Shown here piece by piece: positions 1 to 8,746 of a DNA stretch of 64,000 nucleotides. Origin of the DNA: Methylosinus sp. H3A (GTDB taxonomy: Bacteria > Pseudomonadota > Alphaproteobacteria > Rhizobiales > Beijerinckiaceae). Both the position numbers and the translations under genes were made by a program. The stretch covers positions 3,678,001 to 3,742,000 of the forward strand of contig NZ_JADNQW010000005.1 in assembly GCF_015709455.1 (NCBI RefSeq). Direction: 5' to 3'. How positions within the stretch are numbered: position 1 is the first letter of the stretch; the number at the start of each line of letters is the position of its first letter. The notes below the pieces were generated by a model. The model saw only the letters and a program-made list of their open reading frames with translations, searched no databases and was not told the origin of the DNA.

Positions 1-2
1 TG

Positions 3-1082
3 ACCAAGGCCGCCAACGCCGCCGGCCTCAAGAGCGTGCCGACGGGCATAGATCACGGCACGGTCACAGTGGTCGTCGAAGGCACGCCCTTCGAGGTGAC
101 GACGCTGCGCGAGGATGTCGAGACCTTCGGCCGCCACGCCAAGGTGCGCTTCGGCGACGATTTCGAGAAGGACGCGCAGCGGCGTGATTTCACCATCAAC
201 GCGCTGTCGCTCTCGCAAGACGGCGAGCTCCATGATTATGCGGGAGGCCTCGCCGATCTCGAGGCGCGGCGCGTGCGCTTCATCGGCGATCCGGCGACGC
301 GCATCGCCGAGGATCATTTGCGCGTGCTGCGCTTCTTCCGTTTTCACGCGACTTTCGGCGAGGGCCCGCTGGACGCCGCGGGCCTTCATGCGGCGATCGT
401 CGCACGCGCGAGCTTGGCCGCGCTCTCCGGCGAACGCATCCGCGCCGAGACGCTGAAGCTGCTGGCCGCGCGCCGGGCGGTGGAGGTCGCGCGCGAAATC
501 TCGCAGGCGGGCGTGCTGGAAATCGTCGTCGGCGCGACCTTCCCGGCGCGGCTCGAGCGGATCGCCGCGATCGAGGCGACGCTTTCCCACGGCGTCGATC
601 CGCTGCTGCGCCTCGGCGCGCTCTGCGTTCTCGCGCCCGAGGACGCCGACCGCTTGCGCGAGCGGCTGCGGCTCTCCAACGCCGAGCATCGCCGCCTCGC
701 CCATGCGGCGCGCATTCTCGAGGGGCTGCATGGCGCGCAATCGCCGCCGCCCGAATTGGAGCTGACGCGGCTTCTCTTCGAAGAGGGCCGCGACGGCGCG
801 CGCGACGCGCTGGCGCTCGCCCATGCGGAGAGCCGCGCCGCGGCGGACGAGGCCTTCTGGCTGCGCGCGGCGCGCTTTCTCGCCGAGGCGCCGGCGCCGG
901 ATTTTCCGGTCAAAGCCGCGGACCTCATGGCGCGCGGGCTCTCGCCCGGCCGCGCGCTGGGCGCGATGCTTAAGGAATTGCAGGCGAAATGGATCAGGGC
1001 CGGTTTTCCGCGCGATCCGGCGACGGTGACGCGACTGGTCGAGGAGGCGACGCGCGACGCGATGCGGCCGCCGCTTCCATGA
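3..1082 (+). CDS. cca: CCA tRNA nucleotidyltransferase (5' end missing)
   Basis: Adds or repairs the 3' CCA of tRNAs; class II nucleotidyltransferase/poly(A) polymerase family. The frame is open from base 3, so the N terminus, with the GGS and DxD catalytic motifs, lies outside the window. What remains starts within the head domain (TGIDHGTVTVV, then EVTTLR, RRDFTINALS and DYAGGLADL) and continues with the RNA-binding domain signature IRFIGDP-like (RFIGDPATRIAEDHLRVLRFFRFHA). The C-terminal half is helical and less conserved. Family assignment is firm; Cca rather than another PcnB-like protein is inferred from the size and the absence of a long basic tail. Confidence 0.9.
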   Translation, partial: TKAANAAGLKSVPTGIDHGTVTVVVEGTPFEVTTLREDVETFGRHAKVRFGDDFEKDAQRRDFTINALSLSQDGELHDYAGGLADLEARRVRFIGDPATRIAEDHLRVLRFFRFHATFGEGPLDAAGLHAAIVARASLAALSGERIRAETLKLLAARRAVEVAREISQAGVLEIVVGATFPARLERIAAIEATLSHGVDPLLRLGALCVLAPEDADRLRERLRLSNAEHRRLAHAARILEGLHGAQSPPPELELTRLLFEEGRDGARDALALAHAESRAAADEAFWLRAARFLAEAPAPDFPVKAADLMARGLSPGRALGAMLKELQAKWIRAGFPRDPATVTRLVEEATRDAMRPPLP

Positions 1083-1099
1083 TTGATTGCAACGTGTGA

Positions 1100-1390
1100 T
1101 TACAACAGGCTGCGTCCGAACATCAGCACCGCTGCGAACAGGCAGAGCATAGAGAGGACGAACAAAAAATCGGCGATCAGCTCGTAATTGATCGGCGTGC
1201 GCAGCTGGAGCATGGACGCGAAGGAGAACAGGCAGGAGGCGACGAAGCCGACCGCCGAGGCCATGGCGACCTCGTCGAGCAGCGTGCTGTCGCTCGCTCC
1301 GCTGATCTTCAGGCCAGTGATCAGCACGAAGCAGATGCCGAGCAGGCTGGAAGCCGCGTTCAAAATATGCGACTGGCGATTTTGCGACAT
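1100..1390 (-). CDS. Small integral membrane protein, unknown function
   Basis: A 96-residue protein. The frame is open further upstream, but the MSQNRQSHIL start fits best: before it the reading is basic and low-complexity. Three hydrophobic segments are visible (about residues 14-28, 42-60 and 71-90). The last two flank a short loop containing QLRTPINYE. No catalytic motif is seen. It converges with the CCA-adding enzyme gene, 17 bases away. I do not recognise a named family; function unknown. Confidence 0.6.
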   Translation of the reverse strand: MSQNRQSHILNAASSLLGICFVLITGLKISGASDSTLLDEVAMASAVGFVASCLFSFASMLQLRTPINYELIADFLFVLSMLCLFAAVLMFGRSLL

Positions 1391-1559
1391 ATTTCCGGAT
1401 CTTGCGCCATCGGAATGGCTCGGCGAGGAATCTGGGGCGCAGCCTCGCCCCGACCAGTGCGTCGAGACGCGCAAAAAATCCTCGGCGTGTCTTTGCGTAC
1501 GGCTTTTCTTTTCAGCGACGGGCGCGCTATCATTCGTGCATCGACCGCAGGAGTAGCGT

Positions 1560-1814
1560 ATGGGCGTCGAGACGAGACAGCCGAGGGACGTGGCGCGTCG
1601 GCTCGCCGATCGCGCCCGCACGATCAAAAGCGCGCGCAGCGACGGCTGGCGGCGCGAGAGCTTCACGCTGGAGCGCGGCGAGGCCCGCGCCAAGGCGCGC
1701 GAATGGTTCGACCTCTATCCCAAGGCGGCCTATATGACCGAGATCGAGTTCTGGCGAGAGCTCGAGGACGGCCGCATCGAATTCACCATCCGCCGCCTGC
1801 CCAGCGCCGATTGA
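1560..1814 (+). CDS. Conserved small hypothetical protein
   Basis: An 84-residue charged soluble protein with no signal peptide or membrane segment. A GGAG ribosome-binding site sits 7 bases before the ATG. The N-terminal half is basic; the C-terminal half (EWFDLYPKAAYMTEIEFWRELEDGRIEFTIRRLP) has a hydrophobic alternation typical of a folded domain. The tandem repeat at 1816-1896 starts immediately after its stop codon. No function can be assigned. Confidence 0.55.
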   Translation: MGVETRQPRDVARRLADRARTIKSARSDGWRRESFTLERGEARAKAREWFDLYPKAAYMTEIEFWRELEDGRIEFTIRRLPSAD

Positions 1815-1815
1815 C

Positions 1816-1896
1816 CACCTCGGGCCGTCTTCCGCCTCGAGCAGTCTTCACCTCGGGCTGTCTTCACCTCGGGCTGTCTTCACCTCGGGCCGTCTT
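1816..1896. repeat. 16-bp tandem repeat, about five copies
   Basis: Five consecutive copies of a 16-base unit, consensus CACCTCGGGCTGTCTT, at 1816-1831, 1833-1848 (diverged), 1849-1864, 1865-1880 and 1881-1896. Copies 3 and 4 are identical; copies 1 and 5 carry C for T at position 11. Copy 2 is preceded by one extra C. The array lies between a small hypothetical gene and the antiporter gene. Confidence 0.9.
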
Positions 1897-1944
1897 GGCG
1901 CTCGAATTGCTCTATTCGACCGTCTGACGCTCCCGGGAGGATAG

Positions 1945-3627
1945 ATGCATCACGGCGTCGATCTGCTGACGACCCTCGCCGCCGCGCTCGGCCTCGCGCT
2001 CGTGATGGGGCTCATCGCCGCCAAGCTGCGGCTCTCTCCGCTCGTCGGCTATCTCTTCGCGGGCGTGTTGATCGGGCCGGCGACGCCAGGCTTCGTCGCC
2101 GACGTCTCGCTCGCCGATCAGCTCGCCGAGATCGGCGTCATTCTGCTGATGTTCGGCGTCGGCCTGCATCTCTCGCTCGAGGATTTATTGTCCGTCCGCC
2201 GCATCGCCGCGCCGGGCGCTGTGGTGCAAATGGCCATCGCCACGGCGCTCGGCGTCGGCGTCGCCACCTATTGGGGCTGGCATTTCGGCGCGGCGCTTAT
2301 CTTCGGCCTCTCGCTCTCCTGCGCCAGCACTGTGGTGCTGCTGCGTGCGCTGGAGGAGCGCGGCGAAATGGAGACGATCAACGGCCGCATCGCCGTCGGC
2401 TGGCTCGTCGTCGAGGATCTGGCGACCGTTCTGCTGCTGGTCCTGCTGCCCCCTGCGGCGGGGCTGCTCGGAGGCGGCGATCCGGACGCCGACGCCGGCG
2501 CGGTCGATATATGGCCGATCGTCGGCATGACGCTCGCCAAAGTGGCCGCCTTCGTCATTCTCATGCTGGTGGTCGGACGGCGGCTGTTCCCGCGCATTTT
2601 GTTCTGGGTGGCGGGCGTCGGCTCGCGCGAATTATTCACGCTCTGCGTCGTCGCCACCGCGCTCTGCGTCGCCTATGGCTCCGCCAAGCTGTTCGACGTC
2701 TCCTTCGCGCTCGGCGCCTTTTTCGCCGGCATGATGATGCGCGAGTCGGAGTTCAGCCATCGCGCCGCGGATGAATCCCTGCCGCTGCGCGACGCTTTTT
2801 CTGTTTTGTTCTTCGTCTCGGTCGGCATGGCCTTGGATCCCCGCGCCTTCATCGACGAGCCTTGGCGCGTGCTCGCCGTCGTCGGCATAGTGATGGTCGG
2901 CAAGACGCTGGCCGCGATCGCCCTCACTCTCGCGCTGCGCTATCCGCTGGACACGGCGCTCACCGTCGGCGCGAGCCTCGCGCAGATCGGCGAATTCTCC
3001 TTCATTCTGGCCGGCCTCGGCGTCGGGCTCGGCCTCATCTCGCCGGACGGGCGCAATCTGATCCTCGCCGGTGCGCTCGTCTCCATCGCGCTCAATTCGC
3101 TCATGTTCGTCGCGATCGAGCCGATCCGCGCGCGGCTCGGGCAAAAGGCGCGCTCCCTCGATCCTTTGGCCGAGCTGCCGCCGACCGTCGACGACTCCCG
3201 CTTGAGCGGTCAGGTGGTGCTCGTCGGCTATGGCCGCGTGGGACGCAAGATCGGCGAAAAGCTGCTCGAATGGCGCGTTCCCTTCGTGGTGATCGAGCAG
3301 AATCGCGAGCTGGTGGAGGCGCTGCGGGCGCGCGATATCGCCGCCGTCTGCGGAGACGCCTCCGAGCCCGCCTCGCTGGTCCAGGCCCATATCGCGCGCG
3401 CCAGCGAGCTGATCGTCGCGACGACGCCCGACAGCTGCGATCTGCAGAGAATGGTGACAGCCGCAAGGCGCGCCAATCCCGCCGTGGGCGTGGCGCTGCG
3501 CGCGCGCGACGAGACGGAGGCCGAGCTGCTCGAGCAAGAGAAGATCGGCCGCGTCTTCGCGCCGGAGACCGAGCTCTCGCTCGGCATGCTGGGCTATTTG
3601 TTCGAGCGCTTCGGCAAGGACGTCTGA
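1945..3627 (+). CDS. CPA2-family monovalent cation:proton antiporter with TrkA-N domain (KefB/YbaL type)
   Basis: A 560-residue membrane transporter. Residues about 1-395 form a Na+/H+ exchanger-like domain with 12 or so hydrophobic segments, including GYLFAGVLIGP near residue 35 and LAQIGEFSFILAG near residue 345. Residues about 415-530 form a Rossmann TrkA-N regulatory domain (VVLVGYGRVGRKIG). This layout matches KefB/KefC/YbaL, which move K+ or Na+ against H+. The TrkA-C domain of some family members is absent. A GGGAGG site precedes the ATG. Ion specificity cannot be read from sequence. Confidence 0.85.
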   Translation: MHHGVDLLTTLAAALGLALVMGLIAAKLRLSPLVGYLFAGVLIGPATPGFVADVSLADQLAEIGVILLMFGVGLHLSLEDLLSVRRIAAPGAVVQMAIATALGVGVATYWGWHFGAALIFGLSLSCASTVVLLRALEERGEMETINGRIAVGWLVVEDLATVLLLVLLPPAAGLLGGGDPDADAGAVDIWPIVGMTLAKVAAFVILMLVVGRRLFPRILFWVAGVGSRELFTLCVVATALCVAYGSAKLFDVSFALGAFFAGMMMRESEFSHRAADESLPLRDAFSVLFFVSVGMALDPRAFIDEPWRVLAVVGIVMVGKTLAAIALTLALRYPLDTALTVGASLAQIGEFSFILAGLGVGLGLISPDGRNLILAGALVSIALNSLMFVAIEPIRARLGQKARSLDPLAELPPTVDDSRLSGQVVLVGYGRVGRKIGEKLLEWRVPFVVIEQNRELVEALRARDIAAVCGDASEPASLVQAHIARASELIVATTPDSCDLQRMVTAARRANPAVGVALRARDETEAELLEQEKIGRVFAPETELSLGMLGYLFERFGKDV

Positions 3628-4287
3628 CTACTCGATCTCGACGTCGAAGCTCGGCGCCTCGCTCGAGCCGGTGAAGGCGAAATGCCACCATTCGGTCGGC
3701 AGATTGTGGAAGCCGTGGCGGCGCATCAGCGCCTCGAGGCGCCGCCGATGCTCTTGCGCCATAGCGCTCACATCTTTGCTCGCGGTCCAGGAGCGCTCGT
3801 CGAAAAAGTCGAAAGGCGTGCCGAAATCCCAGCCGAGGACGCCGAGATCGACCGCGAGGCCGGTCGAATGCGAGGACTTCTCGGCGATATAGCCGCGCGC
3901 GAACAGATCGCGCTTGGTCTCATGCGGATAATATCGCGCCTTCATGCTCTCGTCGGAGCTTTTGGCCCAATCGATGAAGGCGGCGACGGCGCGGCGCGGC
4001 CGATAGCAATCATAGAGGATGAGCTCGAAGCCTTCCGCCTTCGCCTCCACCTGCGCGGCGATGAGCGCCTTGGCCGCATCCTCGCGCAGCCAGCATTGCG
4101 CCGCTCCATAGCCGGGCACGGGGCGGCCGGTGAAATTGTCGAAGCCCGCATAGCGCATGTCCTGCACGATCTGCGGCGCCAGATCGGCGAGCCGCACGAA
4201 GCCGGGCGGAAGCGAGGCGGCGGCGGCCGTGCAGGCGACGCAGGCGCTGGCGGCGGCGAGCATGTCGCGGGTGGTTTTGGAGGTCAT
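3628..4287 (-). CDS. D-alanyl-D-alanine dipeptidase (VanX/DdpX family, M15D)
   Basis: A 219-residue zinc peptidase. An N-terminal signal peptide (residues about 1-25, ending AAAAS) sends it to the periplasm. The metal and catalytic motifs are present: SSHSTGLAVDLG (SxHxxGxxxD) near residue 138 and EWWHF near residue 200, with the family YDCYRPRRAV segment upstream. Chromosomal homologues hydrolyse D-Ala-D-Ala in wall turnover; vancomycin resistance is not implied because no vanHA-like genes are present. The stop codon directly abuts that of the convergent antiporter gene. Confidence 0.88.
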   Translation of the reverse strand: MTSKTTRDMLAAASACVACTAAAASLPPGFVRLADLAPQIVQDMRYAGFDNFTGRPVPGYGAAQCWLREDAAKALIAAQVEAKAEGFELILYDCYRPRRAVAAFIDWAKSSDESMKARYYPHETKRDLFARGYIAEKSSHSTGLAVDLGVLGWDFGTPFDFFDERSWTASKDVSAMAQEHRRRLEALMRRHGFHNLPTEWWHFAFTGSSEAPSFDVEIE

Positions 4288-4367
4288 GGGGCGAGCTCGA
4301 CGTTGACGGTGGCGCAGTGTGACGGCACTCTTACCGTAGAGATAGGGCTGATCAAAGGCGTCGAGAC

Positions 4368-4868
4368 ATGCTCATCCGAGACGAGATCGCAGCGGATCGC
4401 GACGCGGTGCGGAGAGTTGTCTCCGCCGCCTTCGAAGGCCATCCGTTCAGCAATGGGCGGGAGGGCGAGCTCGTCGACGCGCTACGCGACGCGGGGGCGC
4501 TCACACTGTCCCTTGTCGCCGAGGACGCCGGCGTCATTCTCGGCCATGTCGCGATCTCGCCGATCACGATCGACGGAGCCTCGCTCGGCTGGTTCGGCCT
4601 CGGCCCGATCGCTGTGCTGCCCGAGCGCCAAGGCCGCGGCGCCGGCGCCGCGCTGATCGATGCTGCCCTGTCGAGGCTGCGCGCCGCAGACGCTGCCGGC
4701 TGCGTCGTCTTCGGCGAGCCGAAGTATTATGGCCGTTTTGGATTCGGCATCTATGCCGGGCTTCGCTTCGCCGGTGGTCCTTCAGATTTGTTCATGGCCT
4801 TACCGTTAGGATCGACGATCGCGTTCGGCGCGGTCGATTATCATCCGGCCTTCGCCCTGGTCGGCTGA
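4368..4868 (+). CDS. GNAT-family N-acetyltransferase (YhbS-like)
   Basis: A 166-residue acetyl-CoA-dependent acyltransferase. The GNAT acetyl-CoA binding motif is visible as VLPERQGRGAGAALIDAAL near residues 83-101. It is preceded by the beta-strand GHVAISPITI and followed by FGEPKYYGRFGFGIY, typical of the YhbS subgroup. The substrate is not predictable. It is convergent with the DNA methyltransferase gene, with only 4 bases between stops. Confidence 0.8.
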   Translation: MLIRDEIAADRDAVRRVVSAAFEGHPFSNGREGELVDALRDAGALTLSLVAEDAGVILGHVAISPITIDGASLGWFGLGPIAVLPERQGRGAGAALIDAALSRLRAADAAGCVVFGEPKYYGRFGFGIYAGLRFAGGPSDLFMALPLGSTIAFGAVDYHPAFALVG

Positions 4869-4872
4869 GACG

Positions 4873-6075
4873 TCACCGCCTCCTCAACGTCACCACGCGA
4901 TTTGTGTTCGTGCCTTTGGCGTTGTTGCCGACACCCCAGCAATTGCTGGTCTTGGTGAAGCTCTGGCTGTTCACCAGCACGAACAGCCGCTCGAAGGGCA
5001 GTCCTTCCGCGGCGCGCCAGACGAGCCGCTCCAGCAGCACCTTGCCGCCGCGCACCTCGCCGACCTCGAAGGCGACATGACCGCCCGGCGCGACGATGCG
5101 CGCGAACTCCTCGAGACAGGCGCGCACCATTCTCTCCCATTCCGCCTCGCCGCGATGCGCGGAAATCCGCACCGCATCCGGGTCTATGCCCGCGAACCAA
5201 TTGCGCAGCCAATTGTCGCTCGCATATTGCACCACATCCAGAAACGGCGGCGAGGTGACGACGAGCCGCACGGCGCCGTCGGCGACAAAGGGCGCGCGCC
5301 AGGCTTCGCTCGTGGCGAGCAGCGCCGAAGGATGTTCCGGCGGAACGCCGTCCGAGAGAAGCGCGCACGATTTGCGCAGGATCAGCGCCGCCACATCGCG
5401 CGGCGGCGGCGCCTGCTTGCGCTTGGCGTTGATCTTGGCCTGGGCCTCGATCGAGACGGCCTGGTTCGGCGGCAGCGAATAGACCGAGAAAAAACCCGGC
5501 GAATGTCCGGTCAGGCGATTGATCGCGACCATTCTGATCCAATCGTCGACCGGGTCCGTCTCGGCGCGCTCGAGGAGATGGCGGCGCAGCGCGTCGAGCC
5601 GCCGCAATGTTTCGGGATGATAGAAGACGAGCAAATCGTCGCGCTCGATCTCGTCGCTCTCCCACGAAATTTCGGCGAGCCGTTTTTCGATCGCGGCGAG
5701 CGACGGCGGCGCGAGGCGCGGACGCGTCAGCAGAATGGAGAGCGGATTAATGTCCGCGCCGATAGGCCGGCGTCCCTGGAGCGCGGCCTCTATCGGCGTG
5801 GTGCCGCGGCCCATGAAGGGATCGAAAACCGCCTCGCCCTCGCGCGTGAGGCGGGAGATGAAGAAGCCTGGCAATTGCGGCTTGAAGCAGGCGCGATAGC
5901 TGATCTCGTGCAGCGAATGCGCCTGCCGCTGCGCGGAGGTCCAGAATTCATTGACGAGATAGAGGACGCCCTCCTCCTCGATCCGCCGCGTCGGCGCGCC
6001 GAAGGCGTCGAAGCAAGTCAGCTCCCGGACAAGATCGACATTGACCGATGTCGGTTCAGCAGTCTTCGAGAACAT
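4873..6075 (-). CDS. Solitary site-specific DNA methyltransferase
   Basis: A 400-residue SAM-dependent DNA methylase. Motif I is FDPFMGRGTTPIEA near residues 96-109. The catalytic motif IV is TSPPF near residue 268, which is the N6-adenine/N4-cytosine class signature. A long segment of about 150 residues between them may hold target recognition, giving an order with I before IV. No restriction endonuclease gene is next to it, so it looks like an orphan methylase; the flanking gene on its 5' side is a divergent lysin-like gene. Target sequence and modified base are unknown. Confidence 0.82.
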   Translation of the reverse strand: MFSKTAEPTSVNVDLVRELTCFDAFGAPTRRIEEEGVLYLVNEFWTSAQRQAHSLHEISYRACFKPQLPGFFISRLTREGEAVFDPFMGRGTTPIEAALQGRRPIGADINPLSILLTRPRLAPPSLAAIEKRLAEISWESDEIERDDLLVFYHPETLRRLDALRRHLLERAETDPVDDWIRMVAINRLTGHSPGFFSVYSLPPNQAVSIEAQAKINAKRKQAPPPRDVAALILRKSCALLSDGVPPEHPSALLATSEAWRAPFVADGAVRLVVTSPPFLDVVQYASDNWLRNWFAGIDPDAVRISAHRGEAEWERMVRACLEEFARIVAPGGHVAFEVGEVRGGKVLLERLVWRAAEGLPFERLFVLVNSQSFTKTSNCWGVGNNAKGTNTNRVVTLRRR

Positions 6076-6209
6076 TGCAGCTCCTCTGCAAGAGACGCGA
6101 CGAATCGTTCGCCGAAAACGGCTTTCGTTCTGCGAAAAACTTTGCTACGCTCGCGGTCAAGTCATTTTCATCATTTTCCGTTCGATATGAGAATTTGGAG
6201 GGAAATGCG

Positions 6210-7235
6210 ATGTCCATCTGGACCGACCTTATCGATTTTTACAAAAATTTCAGTGGCGTGACCCCCGCTCTGAAAGCCGCGAGCCTCGCTCAATGGATCG
6301 TCGAATCTGCGAGAGGAACGAGTGTTCTCGCGACCCAGCATCTGAATTTCGGCGGGATCAAGTTCCGACAGAGGATGCAAGGATACGCCGACCCGGTCGA
6401 CTACCGCGGCAGCGACGGGGAACTGACGACCTACTGCAAATTCTCCTCCATCGAAGCCTTCGTGCGAGGATATTGGCGCTTCATCTCGTCGGGCCCATAC
6501 GACGATTATCGCTCTTACGAAAACGACTCGGCCGCCTATCTCCGCTATATCGCCGGCCAAGGTTACGCGACCGATCGCGACTATGTCGCCGTCGTTCTCC
6601 GAAACCTCGCGGAAGCAGAGCGAGAACTCGCTCAAAATAGTCCGTCGACGTCGATCGCGCGGGCATTCCGCGTCGCGATCGTGGTCGGGCACAATCGCCG
6701 ATCGCCCGGCGCTTTCGCAGGGTCACCGATCAACGCCCACGAATTTCAGTTCAACCAAGGGGTCGCGCAGTCGATCAAAGACGAGGCGTGGCACTATAAT
6801 CTCGAAGCTGAAACCTTCTTGCGCGAGCCGAGCGCATCCTATGGCGAGGAAGTCAAAGCCGTTTATGACAAAGTGAAGGACTGGGGAGCTGGATGTTCTT
6901 TGGAGCTGCATTTCAACAGCGGACAGCCCAGCGCTCGCGGAACCTCCGTGCTTTGTCGACGAGATATCGGACGACCGCGCGCTCTCGCCGAATCGTGCAG
7001 GACCAGCACTGTCGAAGCGCTCGGTCTGCGCGACCGCGGCGTCGTGCTCGTCGATAGATCCGATCGAGGCGGCGGCTCCCTCTATGCGCTCGACGACGTG
7101 CCTGGCGTTCTGCTCGAACCGTTCTTTGGTTCGAACAGTGACGATTGCCTGACCATCGCGAGTCTCGGACCGAAGACTTTGGCGCTCGCCTATTTACGAG
7201 GCGTGCGCAGCTGGGTGGAGTCGGCTATCTCCTGA
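6210..7235 (+). CDS. Two-domain peptidoglycan hydrolase: glucosaminidase plus amidase, endolysin-like
   Basis: A 341-residue protein from the ATG at 6210, chosen because GGAGGG lies 7 bases upstream; the open frame begins earlier at 6048. Residues about 1-145 resemble a FlgJ/endo-N-acetylglucosaminidase domain (AQWIVESARGTSVLATQHLNFGGIK, then ADPVDYRGSDG and FSSIEAFVRGYWRF). Residues about 160-340 resemble an N-acetylmuramoyl-L-alanine amidase (VVGHNRRSPGAF, LELHFNSG, GTSVLCRR, LLEPFFGSN). No signal peptide or transmembrane segment is seen, as in many phage endolysins. Base composition is visibly less GC-rich than the neighbours. Domain calls are by motif only. Confidence 0.7.
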   Translation: MSIWTDLIDFYKNFSGVTPALKAASLAQWIVESARGTSVLATQHLNFGGIKFRQRMQGYADPVDYRGSDGELTTYCKFSSIEAFVRGYWRFISSGPYDDYRSYENDSAAYLRYIAGQGYATDRDYVAVVLRNLAEAERELAQNSPSTSIARAFRVAIVVGHNRRSPGAFAGSPINAHEFQFNQGVAQSIKDEAWHYNLEAETFLREPSASYGEEVKAVYDKVKDWGAGCSLELHFNSGQPSARGTSVLCRRDIGRPRALAESCRTSTVEALGLRDRGVVLVDRSDRGGGSLYALDDVPGVLLEPFFGSNSDDCLTIASLGPKTLALAYLRGVRSWVESAIS

Positions 7236-7257
7236 CCCTATACCTCTGACGAATCGT

Positions 7258-8388
7258 TCACGCTCGGTGCGCCTCGCCGCGCGCCCAGCCTTCCTTCGTC
7301 TGCGCGATGAAATCGGCGAGACGCCCCTGCTCTATCGCCTCGCGAAGCCCGGCCATCAGCTCTTGGTAATAGGCGACATTGATCTGCGTCAGCAGCATCA
7401 TGCCGAGGATTTCGCCCGCCTTCACCAGATGATGCAGATAGGCGCGGGAATAATCGCGCGCCGAGGCGCAGGCGGCGCCCGCGTCGAGCGGCGCGGAATC
7501 GTCCGCATGGCGCGCATTACGCAGATTCACGCGGCCGAAGCGCGTATAGGCGAGGCCGTGGCGCCCGGCGCGCGTCGGCATCACGCAATCGAACATGTCG
7601 ACGCCGCGCGCGACCGATTGCACGATATCGTCCGGCGTGCCGACGCCCATCAGATAGCGCGGCTTGCCCTCCGGCAGATGCGGGATGACCGTCTCCAGCA
7701 TCGCCAGCATGACGTCCTGCGGCTCGCCGACGGCGAGACCGCCTATGGCGAGTCCGTGGAAATCCATGGCCGCGAGCGTTCGCGCGCTCTCTATGCGCAG
7801 CGGCGGGGACGCGCCGCCCTGCACAATTCCGAAGATCGCTCTGCCTTCGCCGTCGATGAAAGCCTTGCGCGAGCGCTCCGCCCAGCGCAGCGACAGGCGC
7901 ATGGCGCGCTCGGCCTCCGCCTCCGTGCAGGGCAGGCGCACGCATTCGTCGAATTGCATGTGAATGTCGGAATCGAGCAGGCGCTGAATCTCCATCGAGC
8001 GCTCGGGCGTCAGCATATGGCGCGAGCCGTCGATGTGAGATTGGAAGGCGACGCCCTGCTCGTCGAGCTTGCGCAGCTTCGACAGCGACATCACCTGAAA
8101 GCCGCCGGAATCGGTCAGGATCGGATGCGGCCAGTTCATGAATTCATGCAGGCCGCCGAGCGCCGCGACGCGCTCCGCGCCTGGCCGCAGCATCAGATGA
8201 TAGACATTGCCGAGCACGATATCGGCGCCCGTCGCACGCACGTCCTGCGGGAACATCGCCTTGACCGTCGCCGCAGTGCCCACGGGCATGAAGGCCGGCG
8301 TGCGTATCTCGCCGCGCGGCGTCGAGACGAGGCCGCGCCGCGCGGCGCCGTCTTTCGCGAGTAGCTGGAAAGCGAATTGCTGCGTCAT
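7258..8388 (-). CDS. tgt: tRNA-guanine transglycosylase (queuine synthesis) with degenerate zinc site
   Basis: Exchanges guanine-34 of GUN-anticodon tRNAs for preQ1. The 376-residue protein has the expected length, the acid/base Asp93 (LTDSGGFQ) and the nucleophile Asp267 (MFDCVMPTR). The structural zinc site of the family, CxCxxC followed by His about 26 residues later, reads AACASA at residues 305-310, with Ile at 336, so only Cys307 remains. It is the last gene of a queA-orf-tgt run on the minus strand, starting 13 bases after the small gene. Function is inferred to be retained because the catalytic residues are intact. Confidence 0.93.
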   Translation of the reverse strand: MTQQFAFQLLAKDGAARRGLVSTPRGEIRTPAFMPVGTAATVKAMFPQDVRATGADIVLGNVYHLMLRPGAERVAALGGLHEFMNWPHPILTDSGGFQVMSLSKLRKLDEQGVAFQSHIDGSRHMLTPERSMEIQRLLDSDIHMQFDECVRLPCTEAEAERAMRLSLRWAERSRKAFIDGEGRAIFGIVQGGASPPLRIESARTLAAMDFHGLAIGGLAVGEPQDVMLAMLETVIPHLPEGKPRYLMGVGTPDDIVQSVARGVDMFDCVMPTRAGRHGLAYTRFGRVNLRNARHADDSAPLDAGAACASARDYSRAYLHHLVKAGEILGMMLLTQINVAYYQELMAGLREAIEQGRLADFIAQTKEGWARGEAHRA

Positions 8389-8401
8389 GCGTCTCTCTTA
8401 T

Positions 8402-8746
8402 TCAGCTCTTGGCGCCGAGAGACGCCACTTTGACGATCTCGTAAAGCCCGCAATCGCGCTCGTTCCAATGGACCGTGAAACGTTCGCCGACCTTGATGAC
8501 GATAGTGCGCAGATCGCTCCGCCAAGCCTCCGCCGCGCCGGCGCCGAAATCCAGCGCGCCGTCGCGCCGCAGCACGAAGGGGCGGCATTTGCCGCCCGAA
8601 AGATCGCAGGCGCCGAATGTCTCCCAATGCGAGATCACGCGACGGCTATCGGCGTCGATGCGCAGATCGAGCGTCAGCGGACATTCGGTGCGATCGTCGC
8701 GCCAGAGAGCCAGAACGCGCACATCGAGAAAGGCGGAATCGCTCAT
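8402..8746 (-). CDS. Hypothetical protein between queA and tgt
   Basis: A 114-residue soluble protein. Its ATG overlaps the queA stop by 4 bases (ATGA), so the two are translationally coupled and it probably belongs to the queuosine operon. The sequence contains [28 protein letters not shown] and [25 protein letters not shown], suggesting a small beta-rich fold. Cys residues at about 47, 54 and 99 are scattered and form no zinc motif. I do not recognise a family. Start choice is supported by the overlap; the frame is open further upstream inside queA. Confidence 0.65.
   Translation of the reverse strand: MSDSAFLDVRVLALWRDDRTECPLTLDLRIDADSRRVISHWETFGACDLSGGKCRPFVLRRDGALDFGAGAAEAWRSDLRTIVIKVGERFTVHWNERDCGLYEIVKVASLGAKS

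Noticed and set aside
3628..4287. VanX-type glycopeptide resistance
   Set aside because: The dipeptidase is alone; there is no vanH, vanA-type ligase or vanRS, and chromosomal VanX/DdpX homologues are common in Gram-negatives.
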